Source: an uncultured Myxococcales bacterium (GTDB lineage: Bacteria; Myxococcota_A; UBA9042; DTJE01). Taken from it: a DNA stretch of 64,000 bases. The DNA lies in assembly GCA_903936705.1 (NCBI GenBank), contig CAIZWN010000063.1, positions 1-64,000 of the forward strand. The letters are read 5' to 3'. The position numbers and the translations under genes are program-made. How positions within the stretch are numbered: position 1 is the first letter of the stretch; every line of letters begins with the position of its first letter. Below, one piece after another: positions 32,398-40,462 of the stretch. The notes below the pieces were generated by a model. It saw only the letters and a list, made by a program, of their open reading frames with translations. It was not told the DNA's origin and made no database searches.

Positions 32398-33488
32398 AGG
32401 GCGCGATGCGGGTCGTGATGGTAACCCTGGTGACCCTGTTCGCGGCTGGCCCGGTTCAGGCGCAGGAATTCAGCGTAGCCGGTGCCGTAGGGAGCGTCTG
32501 GACCGACAACGTGTTCCTTATGCGGACGCCCGAATGGGACGCGTCGATTTTGCCAAGCCTGAAAGTGGGTATGGACTTTGGAACCTACTGGACGCTGCAG
32601 TATGACGGGTCCGCGGAGATATTTACGAACAATACGGATCTGATCTCGCACGACCACGCATTGCGGCTCCAGGTGAACCCGGCCTTCGGGCCGGAGGGAA
32701 AGAACGAGTTCCTGGTGGCCCTGGGTGTCGAGACGCTGCGGAACCAGGACGCCTACAACGCCCTGAACTTCGTGGGCGGTCAATTGAACGCTGCCGTCAG
32801 TTTGGAACCTGCGCACTGGTTCGCCTGGCAGGCCGGTGTCGAGTTGCGCTATCGCGGCTTCTATGACGACGTTCAGTCGAACGCCCTGGACGTTCTGGCG
32901 ACGACGAGTTTGCGCTTTACTCTGGCGTCCCGGACCACGCTGACCCCACGCGTCGGGTACGGTTTCCGGTACAACCTCGGGCTGAAGGGACAGGCACAGG
33001 GACGACCCGACCGCGACGATCATCAACTGGACGTGGGCCTTCACATCAGCCAGGGCCTGTGGGCCCAGGGCGGGCTGCAGGCCGACTATTCATACCGCCA
33101 CCTGTTTTCGACCAGTCAGACCCTGACGCGCAAGCTGACCCAGGCCCAGTTCGCCTTCCTGACGTCGGACTTCATCGCAGGGGGTCACCGGGCCTACCTG
33201 AAGTACAAGCAGGTCCTGCCGAAGGGTTGGTCGTTCGTGGTCGGTTTGGAATTCAGGACGCTGGAATATCCGGGGTGGCCTGCGACCAACCTGGATGGGG
33301 CCGTCATCGCGCCCAACCGCGAGGACCGCAAGTTGATTCCGCACGCGTCCGTGGCCTATGGCCACGAATTCGGGAACCTGACATTGAACGCGACAGTGTC
33401 GTACAACTACATCCGGCAATGGTCAAACTCGGCCGACTACGACACGCAGGCTCACCAGGTCGGCGTGAACATCGGGCTGGAATACTGA
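32394..33488 (+). CDS. Outer-membrane beta-barrel protein
   Basis: 364 residues; the ATG overlaps the previous stop by four bases. A signal peptide is cleaved after AAGPVQAQ. The mature chain is a series of amphipathic strands with alternating aromatic and polar residues (for example TYWTLQYDGSAEIF, FAWQAGVELRYRGFY, LTLNATVSYNYIRQW). It ends in a terminal aromatic (VGVNIGLEY), the classic beta-barrel assembly signal. It resembles uncharacterised outer-membrane barrels of about 16 strands. It is the last gene of the putative sigma-54 operon and may export or anchor the two EF-hand-like proteins, which is an inference from context. Confidence 0.8.
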   Translation: MKGAMRVVMVTLVTLFAAGPVQAQEFSVAGAVGSVWTDNVFLMRTPEWDASILPSLKVGMDFGTYWTLQYDGSAEIFTNNTDLISHDHALRLQVNPAFGPEGKNEFLVALGVETLRNQDAYNALNFVGGQLNAAVSLEPAHWFAWQAGVELRYRGFYDDVQSNALDVLATTSLRFTLASRTTLTPRVGYGFRYNLGLKGQAQGRPDRDDHQLDVGLHISQGLWAQGGLQADYSYRHLFSTSQTLTRKLTQAQFAFLTSDFIAGGHRAYLKYKQVLPKGWSFVVGLEFRTLEYPGWPATNLDGAVIAPNREDRKLIPHASVAYGHEFGNLTLNATVSYNYIRQWSNSADYDTQAHQVGVNIGLEY

Positions 33489-33546
33489 TTTCGAAGTTCC
33501 AATCTGCCCCGTTATAGGCACAGTTGTATGTTGGTTTCAAAGCATC

Positions 33547-34935
33547 TTATTGAGGTGCACTGCCAGTAATACTCATGGATAGCTCCGCGACGTCCGTCCC
33601 ATAGGAATTGGTTGCACTAATTGAAACCGCGAATGTACCCTGCTGCGGTGGTATTCCGCTGATTACCCCTGTGTGTTCATCGATATTCACTCCTGGCGGA
33701 AGACCTGTGGCTTTGTACGAATCCGCCAGATTAATCGTTTCGATCTGATACGAGAGATCACGCCCAGCCACAGTGGCCATAGTGTTCGAACTCTCGATCA
33801 ATGGATAGCCAACGTGCTGACGCTGCAAGAGAAATGCATGTACACGCTTTCGCGCATTGTCCCTGATGTTCATCCAGAAAAGATTGAAGTCATGCATGTG
33901 ATATATCAAACGATCATGCATAAGTGATTCGCCACTTATGAAATAATCCTCGGAAAGGGGGGGGCTTGCCATCAAATAGCCTAGATCATTCCTAGTCGAT
34001 ACCACAGCGGGGAGGATTCCCTTGAAGCTGGTTTTGAGCACTCCGAAAGGCACGGCACCCAGGTTTAAAAAGGCTGGGGCGATTTCGGCATCCTCAACCC
34101 AGGTCATCGGATTGACGCTGAACAGCAATTGATCCGGCGTGGCACTTACCCATCGTTGTTTGTCGAGATTCCAATACACCTGACCGAGAATCCAAGCGGC
34201 ACGATCTGTGAATCCCTCTCCAAAAGTCTCCCAGAGAGCGACGCAACCAGTCTGCTGCGGCGTTGAGCATGCCGCAAGTCCTCCGCCCGCCGCGGAATCC
34301 AGCATTGTGCGAGGCAATGCCAGTCCGGGAATCCATGCCGCAACAAGGAGATCGGCGCACGGCTTTCCGGCAACTTCCTCGATCAACAGTCGCTGCCCGT
34401 GATTGGCCCCCTGGCTGTGACCCGCAATGATAAAGGGCCGGCCCTGATTCAGGTTTTCGAGGTAGTAAAGAAAGGCCTGACGAACATCCTCGTAGGCGAT
34501 ATTCAACGGTTTCTGGAGGAGGTCTTCGCTACCACCGAACCGGAAAATTGCCATCTGGCGATAACGTGGCGCAAAAATCCTCCCCACCGAATTGAATGAT
34601 GCGGCCTGTACCTCCAGCATCAGGTCAGTAGTATCGTTTACCGTGGAATCATCTATGGATGCGTTGTCGGGACCAGTAACGTAATAGGTTGTCGGATGGA
34701 TATAGAAGACATCGACTTTTGCACTTTCTTCAAGGCTACTAAGCCCGCTGCCGCCCGGAATTTCGGTGGCAGAACTTCGTTTGCCAGGCATCGCCGCCCA
34801 TGATTGCGGCAGACTGTAGTCTATTGAGGTTATTGCCGTGGCTGATTCATCCGAGCAACCGGCGAACAACATCAGTGTTGCCAGGGCCGGTAGTGCCGGG
34901 AAGAGTCTGGTGCAATAGTAGAATTTTCTGATCAT
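33547..34935 (-). CDS. DUF3089-type alpha/beta hydrolase lipoprotein with Ig-like tail
   Basis: 462 residues with GGGAGACTGA before the ATG. Lipobox MLFAGCSD. The hydrolase part starts with VDVFYIHPTTYYV and contains the nucleophile elbow FIIAGHSQGANHGQRLL; both fit DUF3089, a family of extracytoplasmic alpha/beta hydrolases. The last 90 residues form a cadherin/He_PIG-type Ig-like domain: LPPGVNIDEHTGVISGIPPQ followed by AVSISATNSYGTD. Codon use is less GC-biased than in flanking genes. It is convergent with the beta-barrel gene. Substrate unknown. Confidence 0.82.
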   Translation of the reverse strand: MIRKFYYCTRLFPALPALATLMLFAGCSDESATAITSIDYSLPQSWAAMPGKRSSATEIPGGSGLSSLEESAKVDVFYIHPTTYYVTGPDNASIDDSTVNDTTDLMLEVQAASFNSVGRIFAPRYRQMAIFRFGGSEDLLQKPLNIAYEDVRQAFLYYLENLNQGRPFIIAGHSQGANHGQRLLIEEVAGKPCADLLVAAWIPGLALPRTMLDSAAGGGLAACSTPQQTGCVALWETFGEGFTDRAAWILGQVYWNLDKQRWVSATPDQLLFSVNPMTWVEDAEIAPAFLNLGAVPFGVLKTSFKGILPAVVSTRNDLGYLMASPPLSEDYFISGESLMHDRLIYHMHDFNLFWMNIRDNARKRVHAFLLQRQHVGYPLIESSNTMATVAGRDLSYQIETINLADSYKATGLPPGVNIDEHTGVISGIPPQQGTFAVSISATNSYGTDVAELSMSITGSAPQ

Positions 34936-35267
34936 TCAGTCTCCCTATACATAGGAATTTCCATTTGCCGAAACGTCCACGAAGGACAGTATCGACGGGC
35001 GGGGAGTACTGGTCAACGCTCGATTCTCGCGAGAACGCGGCACCGCTGAATCCGGTGTCGTCCTGTTGTCTGCGACGAAGCTTCTTGTGATTGGTACGAG
35101 TGCGCGGACGCACAGATTCGTGCTAATGCGCACGCTGGAATGAAAGCCCCGTCCAGGTAGTAGCTGTAGATACAGGTACTTGCATAGCAGCTATTCTGGG
35201 TACGCGCCTTGCACTGGCCACGTCGGGGCTCGCCATCGGGGGCGTTGCCTCTTCGATGGAGGTTTCG
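34936..35267. other. 332-base divergent intergenic region
   Basis: No gene is supported between the DUF3089-type gene and the LolA-like gene. I find ribosome-binding sites for both flanking genes but no convincing promoter pair or repeat. Confidence 0.45.
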
Positions 35268-36038
35268 ATGCGAATGATCAGATGCCAGGCGCTTTCCATA
35301 TTCGTCATGCTGCTGGCGGTGTCAGTTTCGGTAACGGGACTTGCCGCGACAGGGACAGACGAACCCGACCCTGAGGCGATTCTGCGCCAGATGGATGACG
35401 CTATCAGCGGATACCAGGACCAGGCCATGGACGTCACGATGACGATCCTCGACACGGACGGTTCAAAGAAGTCCTACGACTTTTCGATCCTGCAGAAGGG
35501 GACCAGTCTGCGTATGGTCCGGATGCTGTCCGGCGAGCTGAAGGGAATGGCCACACTGGTGGAGGACCGGGATCGGGTCTACGTCTACCTTCCAGGCTTC
35601 AAGAAGGTTCGTCGGGTGGCCTCGCACAACATGAACCAGAGGTTTGCTGGTTCCGACTTCACAAATGACGACATGGCAGCGACCACATGGGCAAACGAGT
35701 ACGACGCCACACTGGAGCGCGAGGACGACAGCAACTGGTACCTGAGGTGCAAGCCCAAGCCTGGCGTCAAGGCGCAGCACCCGGAAGCCCTGCTTGTGGT
35801 CGACAAGCTCCACGGATACCAGGTGAGCGTCGAGTACCTGGATGCCGACGGTACGCCGGTGCGTCGCCAGGACAGTTCCAACCTGAGCGATTTCGGTGGA
35901 GCAAAGCGCTTTTCGAAGGTGGTGATGACAGACATGCGTTCGGGTCATAGCACGATTCTGTCAATCAGGGATTTCCGGGTGAACCGGGGGCTGGAAGATA
36001 GTCTGTTCAGCGTTCGTGCGCTCGAGTGGAGCAGGTAA
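35268..36038 (+). CDS. LolA-like outer-membrane lipoprotein-sorting protein
   Basis: 256 residues from the ATG at 35268, five bases after GGAGG. A signal peptide covers about residues 1-27. The body (DPEAILRQMDDAISGYQDQAMDV...) has the LolA/LolB-like half-barrel pattern of the TP_0789-type family, including VYVYLPGFKKVRRVASHNMNQRFAGSDFTNDDM, a strongly conserved stretch. These proteins are periplasmic carriers of lipids or lipoproteins and often accompany RND/MMPL exporters. Here no exporter is adjacent; the MMPL gene at the left end of the window is more than 30 kb away. Confidence 0.85.
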   Translation: MRMIRCQALSIFVMLLAVSVSVTGLAATGTDEPDPEAILRQMDDAISGYQDQAMDVTMTILDTDGSKKSYDFSILQKGTSLRMVRMLSGELKGMATLVEDRDRVYVYLPGFKKVRRVASHNMNQRFAGSDFTNDDMAATTWANEYDATLEREDDSNWYLRCKPKPGVKAQHPEALLVVDKLHGYQVSVEYLDADGTPVRRQDSSNLSDFGGAKRFSKVVMTDMRSGHSTILSIRDFRVNRGLEDSLFSVRALEWSR

Positions 36039-36189
36039 ACTGCGGGCGTTTGTGCCATTCCGATCAAGAAGTTGCGGAATGCGTTACCGACAGCTACCGC
36101 TGGAGCAGACTATCGCGGATATGATTGCGCGGCTGGGGTCGGATGAGGCTACCATTCCCTAAAATGCGGTGCGCGCACGAGGTGCCTTC

Positions 36190-36951
36190 ATGAGCATAGA
36201 CGAGGGTTTTCGCCTGATGCTGCTGGCATGGATTGGGCTGGCTCCGGCCATTGCTCTTGTGCTTCTGCGGATTGCAGCTCCGTACGGACGCCATAACGCA
36301 AAATCCGCCGGACCCACGGTACCGGCTGGTATCGGCTGGTTTCTGATGGAACTGCCTGCGTTGCTGATATTCCCGACCCTGGTTATTGCGATGGGCACTG
36401 CGTCGGCGTCGCCGTCTCTACTGATGCTGCTGGCATTGTGGCTGCTGCACTACGGAAACCGGGTGCTGGTGTATCCCTGGCGGGTGAAGTCAGGCAGCCC
36501 GATGCCGCTGGTCATCATGCTGTCTGGCATCGCGTTCAACGGCATCAACGGTGTGTTCCTGGGCCTGGGTCTGACGGGTCTCGGGGGGCCTTCGGCCATC
36601 GAATCGATCGTGGATATCCGAGTCGTACTGGGGGCCATCATCTTCCTGGGCGGCTTCGCGTTGAACCTGCAATCCGATTCGGTTCTACGTCGGCTTCGTA
36701 TGGACGGCAGGCCTGGATATCGCGTTCCCACCGGATGGGCCTACCGATTCGTTTCCTGTCCCAATTACCTCGGCGAGCTGCTGGAATGGGTCGGCTGGGC
36801 CATCGCCTCGTGGAGCCTGCCGGGACTGGCGTTCGCGCTGTGGACCGCGGCCAATCTGGTTCCCCGTGCCCTTGCGCACCACCGATGGTACCTCCGAACA
36901 TTTCCCGACTACCCGGCAGGAAGAAAGGCGGTCTTGCCTGGTTTGCTGTAG
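36190..36951 (+). CDS. Steroid 5-alpha-reductase family protein
   Basis: 253 residues from the ATG at 36190 with GAGGTG upstream. It is a polytopic membrane protein with the motifs of the 3-oxo-5-alpha-steroid 4-dehydrogenase family: APYGRH, GWFLMELPAL, LLHYGNRVLVYPWR and GYRVPTGWAYRFVSCPNYLGELLEWVGWA (residues about 177-205). The C-terminal HHRWYLRTFPDYPAGRKAVLPGL is the NADPH-binding end. Family members reduce a C4-C5 double bond in steroids or related enoyl chains using NADPH. Conservation is nearly complete over all recognisable motifs. Whether the substrate here is a sterol, a hopanoid precursor or a fatty enoyl is unknown. Confidence 0.9.
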   Translation: MSIDEGFRLMLLAWIGLAPAIALVLLRIAAPYGRHNAKSAGPTVPAGIGWFLMELPALLIFPTLVIAMGTASASPSLLMLLALWLLHYGNRVLVYPWRVKSGSPMPLVIMLSGIAFNGINGVFLGLGLTGLGGPSAIESIVDIRVVLGAIIFLGGFALNLQSDSVLRRLRMDGRPGYRVPTGWAYRFVSCPNYLGELLEWVGWAIASWSLPGLAFALWTAANLVPRALAHHRWYLRTFPDYPAGRKAVLPGLL

Positions 36952-37158
36952 GGGAGTCAGGAACTTATCGACGAACCCGTCCGGTTCGGCTTGGCACACG
37001 TCATTGGCCTGACCAAGAAACCCAGTCGAGGTCGGTACTATTCCGGTAGGTGGTTTGACGGACGTGGCCATAATCGTGTCCTGCTCTTCCAGCGATCGCC
37101 ATGCAGGTCGCGTCCGTGTAGAATCCGACCGGCTAACCGTCGGCACAGGGAGGAAACC

Positions 37159-38346
37159 ATGAATGCGTCCAAGGGGATCCTGCTTGCCGCCTGCGGGTCG
37201 ATGCTGCTGGCGTGCGGCTCGACGCGGGATTCAAGTGACATCCTCCAAGCCTACGATAACGGCCCCGGGGTCGACATCGGTTCCGACCTTGTTCAGGATG
37301 AAGTGGCGGATGTTTCGCGGGACAGCGCGGTCGATACTGCCGTGGACGTCGCAGCCGACGAAAGTGTTGAAGCGGACGCCCCACCATCACGAACTTTCAC
37401 GATCCTGACGTTCAACGTTGGAACCACCGACAACATTTCTCATGATGGGGACCCGGACGGCTATTCCGACGCCCTGTCCGTCGTCAATGCGGCCTTCTAT
37501 GGAAACAACCTGGCCTGGTTGCCTGCCCAGGACAGCCTGAAGTCTTTGCTGGAAGCCCTGAAGCCCGACATCATTGGCTTCCAGGAGTTGTACTTCGACG
37601 GGAACTGCACAAGCGACTGCGCCGCGATCGAGGCCGGCGATCCTGTTCTATTCAGCGCAGCCTGCGAGGGTGATTCGATGGCGTGCGGGACCTGGACCAC
37701 TGGCGGCCCGATAACGGTTCGACGCATTCTTGGCCCTGACTACGCGGTGGCCTGCGCCCCGAACCATCCGGACAATTGCGTCGCCGTTCGCAAATCGTTC
37801 GGCGCCTTGAAGGATTGCGACGACGGCCCGTGCCTGGACGGGCTGGATGGTCTGCGTCCCCCGAACGGATGCACCGGAGGTGCCCGCGTGGCCACGGCGG
37901 TCATCGGCCTTGTCGATGGGCCCGAGGTTGCTGTGGTCGATGTCCACACGACCGCTGGAACCAACGTCGAATGTCGGACCGCCCAGTTCCAGCAGGTATT
38001 CGAGGATCGAGGCGACGGCAAGCCCGCGACTTTCGGCCAGCACAACATCGTCGTCGGTGACATGAACATCGATCCCTTCCTGATGAACCCCGACTACGAC
38101 GCCAGCGTTGCCTATTGGAACCAGAAGGTCGGCGTAGGCAAGCCGTTCCAATACCTGTCGTCTTCCGACTCCTCCGGTCCCAACACCCACCCCTACAGCT
38201 TCATGAAGCTCGACCACGTGATTTCGAACGACCTCATCGGTTCATGCGTTGTACTGGGGGTGTCCGAAGGCACCACGGCCCCACTGTCGATTGACAGCAC
38301 CTACTTCGATCATCGCCCGGTGTATTGCGTGGTCAACGTGCCATGA
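37159..38346 (+). CDS. DNase I-like (endonuclease/exonuclease/phosphatase) lipoprotein
   Basis: 395 residues with AGGGAGGAAACC before the ATG. Lipobox MLLACGST, then an Asp/Val-rich tether to about residue 75. The EEP domain follows: FTILTFNVGTTDN (first strand), PDIIGFQELYFDG with the metal-binding Glu, VVDVHTT with the catalytic His, VVGDMNIDP with Asp and Asn, and a terminal SIDSTYFDHRPVYC with the last catalytic His. The family cleaves phosphodiesters in nucleic acids or sphingomyelin/phosphoinositide head groups. A secreted, lipid-anchored form would act outside the cell or in the periplasm. Confidence 0.88.
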   Translation: MNASKGILLAACGSMLLACGSTRDSSDILQAYDNGPGVDIGSDLVQDEVADVSRDSAVDTAVDVAADESVEADAPPSRTFTILTFNVGTTDNISHDGDPDGYSDALSVVNAAFYGNNLAWLPAQDSLKSLLEALKPDIIGFQELYFDGNCTSDCAAIEAGDPVLFSAACEGDSMACGTWTTGGPITVRRILGPDYAVACAPNHPDNCVAVRKSFGALKDCDDGPCLDGLDGLRPPNGCTGGARVATAVIGLVDGPEVAVVDVHTTAGTNVECRTAQFQQVFEDRGDGKPATFGQHNIVVGDMNIDPFLMNPDYDASVAYWNQKVGVGKPFQYLSSSDSSGPNTHPYSFMKLDHVISNDLIGSCVVLGVSEGTTAPLSIDSTYFDHRPVYCVVNVP

Positions 38347-38374
38347 ATGAATCTGGTCGATCGTTGGACGTTGT

Positions 38375-38770
38375 CTATTGGGCTGCGGGAGAATCGGTTT
38401 TTGTGGCAAGGGCGGCGTCAAACATCCGGCGGAACTCGTCGCGAGGGACGGCTCCGACGCGATAGTCCAGAACCTTGTTCCCCTGGAACAGTGCCAGGGT
38501 CGGGATCGACTGGATGCCTAGGGCGGATGCAACGCCCGGGTTGGAGTCTGTGTCCAGCTTTGTGAACTTGATGCGACCGGCATACTCGCGAGCCAGTTCC
38601 TCGACGACGGGCGCGACCATTCGGCATGGCCCGCACCAGGGGGCCCAGAAGTCGACGAAGACGGGCAAGGTGGACTGGATCACCTCGGTCTCGAACGTGT
38701 CGTCCGTGACGGAAATTACCTGATTGCCGGTTGCGACATTTGATTCTGAACCGGGTGCGGAACTGTTCAC
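38375..38770 (-). CDS. Thioredoxin
   Basis: 131 residues from a GTG at 38770 with GGAGG five bases upstream; the ATG at 38782 overlaps that ribosome-binding site and is less likely. The active site is FVDFWAPWCGPCRMVAPV (WCGPC), followed by the conserved cis-Pro in SIPTLALFQG. It is a cytoplasmic disulfide reductase. It is the last gene of the arsR cluster, but a separate promoter lies directly upstream. Confidence 0.93.
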   Translation of the reverse strand: MNSSAPGSESNVATGNQVISVTDDTFETEVIQSTLPVFVDFWAPWCGPCRMVAPVVEELAREYAGRIKFTKLDTDSNPGVASALGIQSIPTLALFQGNKVLDYRVGAVPRDEFRRMFDAALATKTDSPAAQ

Positions 38771-38832
38771 GTGAACCTCCATGTTTAATGGCATCGCCTT
38801 CAAAGGCGTGTCGGCAATCGCCTGACGAAAAC

Positions 38833-38861
38833 ATGATGGAAACCGATGGCCCCGGTGTCAA
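38833..38861 (-). promoter_or_regulatory. Promoter of the downstream thioredoxin gene
   Basis: On the minus strand: TTGACA (38861-38856), 17-base spacer, CATCAT (38838-38833). The perfect -35 with ideal spacing supports independent expression of this thioredoxin. Confidence 0.55.
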
Positions 38862-38878
38862 GGATGGCGCAAAAGAAA

Positions 38879-38898
38879 TATATCGTGAATGAGATATA
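38879..38898. promoter_or_regulatory. AT-rich inverted repeat, possible ArsR-family operator
   Basis: TATATC (38879-38884) and GATATA (38893-38898) separated by eight bases, just upstream of the -35 of the thioredoxin promoter. AT-rich dyads of this kind are typical ArsR/SmtB sites; assignment to the ArsR protein encoded nearby is inference. Confidence 0.45.
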
Positions 38899-38904
38899 AG
38901 CGGG

Positions 38905-39522
38905 TTAATCTGAACTTGCGGCCTTTCGTGCGACCAGGCAATACGACTCACTGAACCCGTCGATCGAGTCGATGTCCTCGAACGCCTCGGCCATGACTTC
39001 CGTTCGGGCCAGCGCGAACGGTACTCTTTCATGAATCGGCGGGCCCATGGTCCTTTCCACGCCTGGCGGCAGGTCGTCCCAGTCGATGATTGCCAACCGC
39101 CCTCCAGGGACCAGTAGTCGTCGGATCTCTCGCAGAAATCCGCGCCGGTCGGCCAGTTCATGGTAGACCGCGCCCATCACGACGACGTCCACTGAACCAT
39201 TAGCCAGAGGGACCTGGTGTTCGGTGGACAGAACCGGAGTCACTTGATCCCCTCGCGCGTGCCCGCGCAGCCGCTGTGCCAGGTGGGCAAGCATCGCCGG
39301 TTCGCTGTCGACGCCGCTGAAGTGAACCCCTGGGGGTGAAGTGCCCAGAAGCGCGATCAGCCAGTAGCCGGTCCCACAACCGATATCAGCCACCTTGTCA
39401 CCCGGTTTCAGCGCGAGGGCCGCGGCCAAAAGCCCAGGTGGCATGGCCTGTCGCCTCTGCGGGTCGTCCAGTCTCGCTGCGTTGGCAGGATCGAACTTGT
39501 GCACGTTGTCGTGGTGGCCCAT
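38905..39522 (-). CDS. SAM-dependent class I methyltransferase
   Basis: 205 residues with a GGGGGG-type ribosome-binding site. The N-terminal MGHHDNVHKFDPANAARL is a His-rich lead typical of small methyltransferases found beside ArsR regulators. Motif I is VADIGCGTGYWLIALL; later motifs are VDVVVMGAVYHEL and LLVPGGRLAIIDW. It transfers a methyl group from S-adenosylmethionine to an unidentified acceptor. The three-Cys pattern of ArsM is absent, so arsenite methylation is not supported. It lies between two thioredoxins in one cluster. Confidence 0.85.
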   Translation of the reverse strand: MGHHDNVHKFDPANAARLDDPQRRQAMPPGLLAAALALKPGDKVADIGCGTGYWLIALLGTSPPGVHFSGVDSEPAMLAHLAQRLRGHARGDQVTPVLSTEHQVPLANGSVDVVVMGAVYHELADRRGFLREIRRLLVPGGRLAIIDWDDLPPGVERTMGPPIHERVPFALARTEVMAEAFEDIDSIDGFSESYCLVARKAASSD

Positions 39523-39539
39523 GAGGTTCTGCCCCCCCG

Positions 39540-39956
39540 TTATCCGAACAGCTTTGCCAGCAGTCCAGGCTTCTTGATGCCCAGTGAACGGTCGAGCATG
39601 TTTCGCATTTCGTCGATGGACCCTGCGCCGATCTTCGATTCCACCACGTCCTTGCCCTTGAAGATCAGCAGTGTGGGTATCGACCGGATTTCCATGGCGC
39701 CAGGAACGCCCGGGTTGGACTCGGTATCCATCTTCACGAACTTCACGCGACCTTCGTACTCCTCGGCCAGTCTTTCGACCACGGGGGCGACCATCTTGCA
39801 GGGGCCGCACCAAGGCGCCCAGAAATCCACAAGAACCGGAATCTCGGATGCGACGACTTCGCGCTCGAAAGTTGCATCGCTGATCGCACGCACCCTGGAC
39901 TTGGGTGCGTTGTTCGTCTGCTTGTTCGCGAGCCACGCGGGACGATCATTCTTCAT
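39540..39956 (-). CDS. Thioredoxin
   Basis: 138 residues with GGAGG before the ATG. Active site VDFWAPWCGPCKMVAPVVERL; cis-Pro in RSIPTLLIFKGK. An N-terminal extension of about 25 residues is rich in Lys and Asn, and the C-terminal tail (KKPGLLAKLFG) is basic. It is followed 17 bases later by the methyltransferase, so the two are almost certainly co-transcribed. It is similar to, but clearly distinct from, the thioredoxin at 38375-38770. Confidence 0.93.
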   Translation of the reverse strand: MKNDRPAWLANKQTNNAPKSRVRAISDATFEREVVASEIPVLVDFWAPWCGPCKMVAPVVERLAEEYEGRVKFVKMDTESNPGVPGAMEIRSIPTLLIFKGKDVVESKIGAGSIDEMRNMLDRSLGIKKPGLLAKLFG

Positions 39957-40000
39957 TGGAACCTCCAGGGCTGGCGCTATGCCGGCCCGTCAACAGAAAT

Positions 40001-40342
40001 TCAGCTCGCGCCACGAGCAACCCTTTTGGCGCGACATTCGGCAGACCTTGCGACAGCGTCGATGCCCAGAACGTGCAGGGCATCAACGGCGGCACTCGTC
40101 ATCGCAACATTCGACAGTGCGTACTCGCGGCAGCGTCCATCAGGGCGGCATGCCAGAAGGCCGGCTTCGCGAAGCAGGGCAAGTTGCTTGGAAATAGTGG
40201 CCTGGTTCTCGCCCAGCGCGATTACCAGATCTCCGACGATCATTGGGCCTTCGCGAAGTTTCTCGATGATCTGCAAGCGCAAGGAACTGGAGAATATTGC
40301 CGCCACCGAAACCACTATTTCCGATTTCTTCCGGGCCTTCAT
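40001..40342 (-). CDS. ArsR-family transcriptional repressor
   Basis: 113 residues with GGAGGTGGCGA before the ATG. A winged helix-turn-helix: RLQIIEKLREGPMIVGDLVIALGENQATISKQLALLREAGLL, recognition helix included, spans residues 22-63. Cysteines at RPDGRCREY and SAECRAKR could be part of a thiol or metal switch. The usual ELCVCDL metal box is replaced by MIVGDLVIAL, so classical As/Cd sensing is not supported. It heads the thioredoxin-methyltransferase cluster and has its own strong promoter. Confidence 0.9.
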   Translation of the reverse strand: MKARKKSEIVVSVAAIFSSSLRLQIIEKLREGPMIVGDLVIALGENQATISKQLALLREAGLLACRPDGRCREYALSNVAMTSAAVDALHVLGIDAVARSAECRAKRVARGAS

Positions 40343-40369
40343 TCGCCACCTCCATCCAACATTACCCGC

Positions 40370-40394
40370 GGGGAATATGTCCGAAGGGGAATAT
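40370..40394. promoter_or_regulatory. Direct repeats over the arsR -10 box, likely operator
   Basis: Two copies of GGGGAATAT at 40370-40378 and 40386-40394, 16 bases apart. The second overlaps the -10 element of the arsR promoter, the position expected for autorepression. Confidence 0.55.
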
Positions 40395-40418
40395 ATGAAC
40401 GGCTGGGCTTGTAGTCAA
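40390..40418 (-). promoter_or_regulatory. Promoter of the arsR-trx-methyltransferase cluster
   Basis: On the minus strand TTGACT (40418-40413), a 17-base spacer and TATATT (40395-40390). This is one of the best sigma-70-type promoters in the window. The start would be about 40 bases before the ArsR ATG. Confidence 0.7.
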
Positions 40419-40462
40419 GGGGCCAAGCGGAATCGAATTCTGGCGGGTCGTCGCTTTTGTTC

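Noticed and set aside
38905-39522. ArsM arsenite methyltransferase
   Set aside because: The protein is short and lacks the conserved cysteines of ArsM, despite the neighbouring ArsR-family gene.
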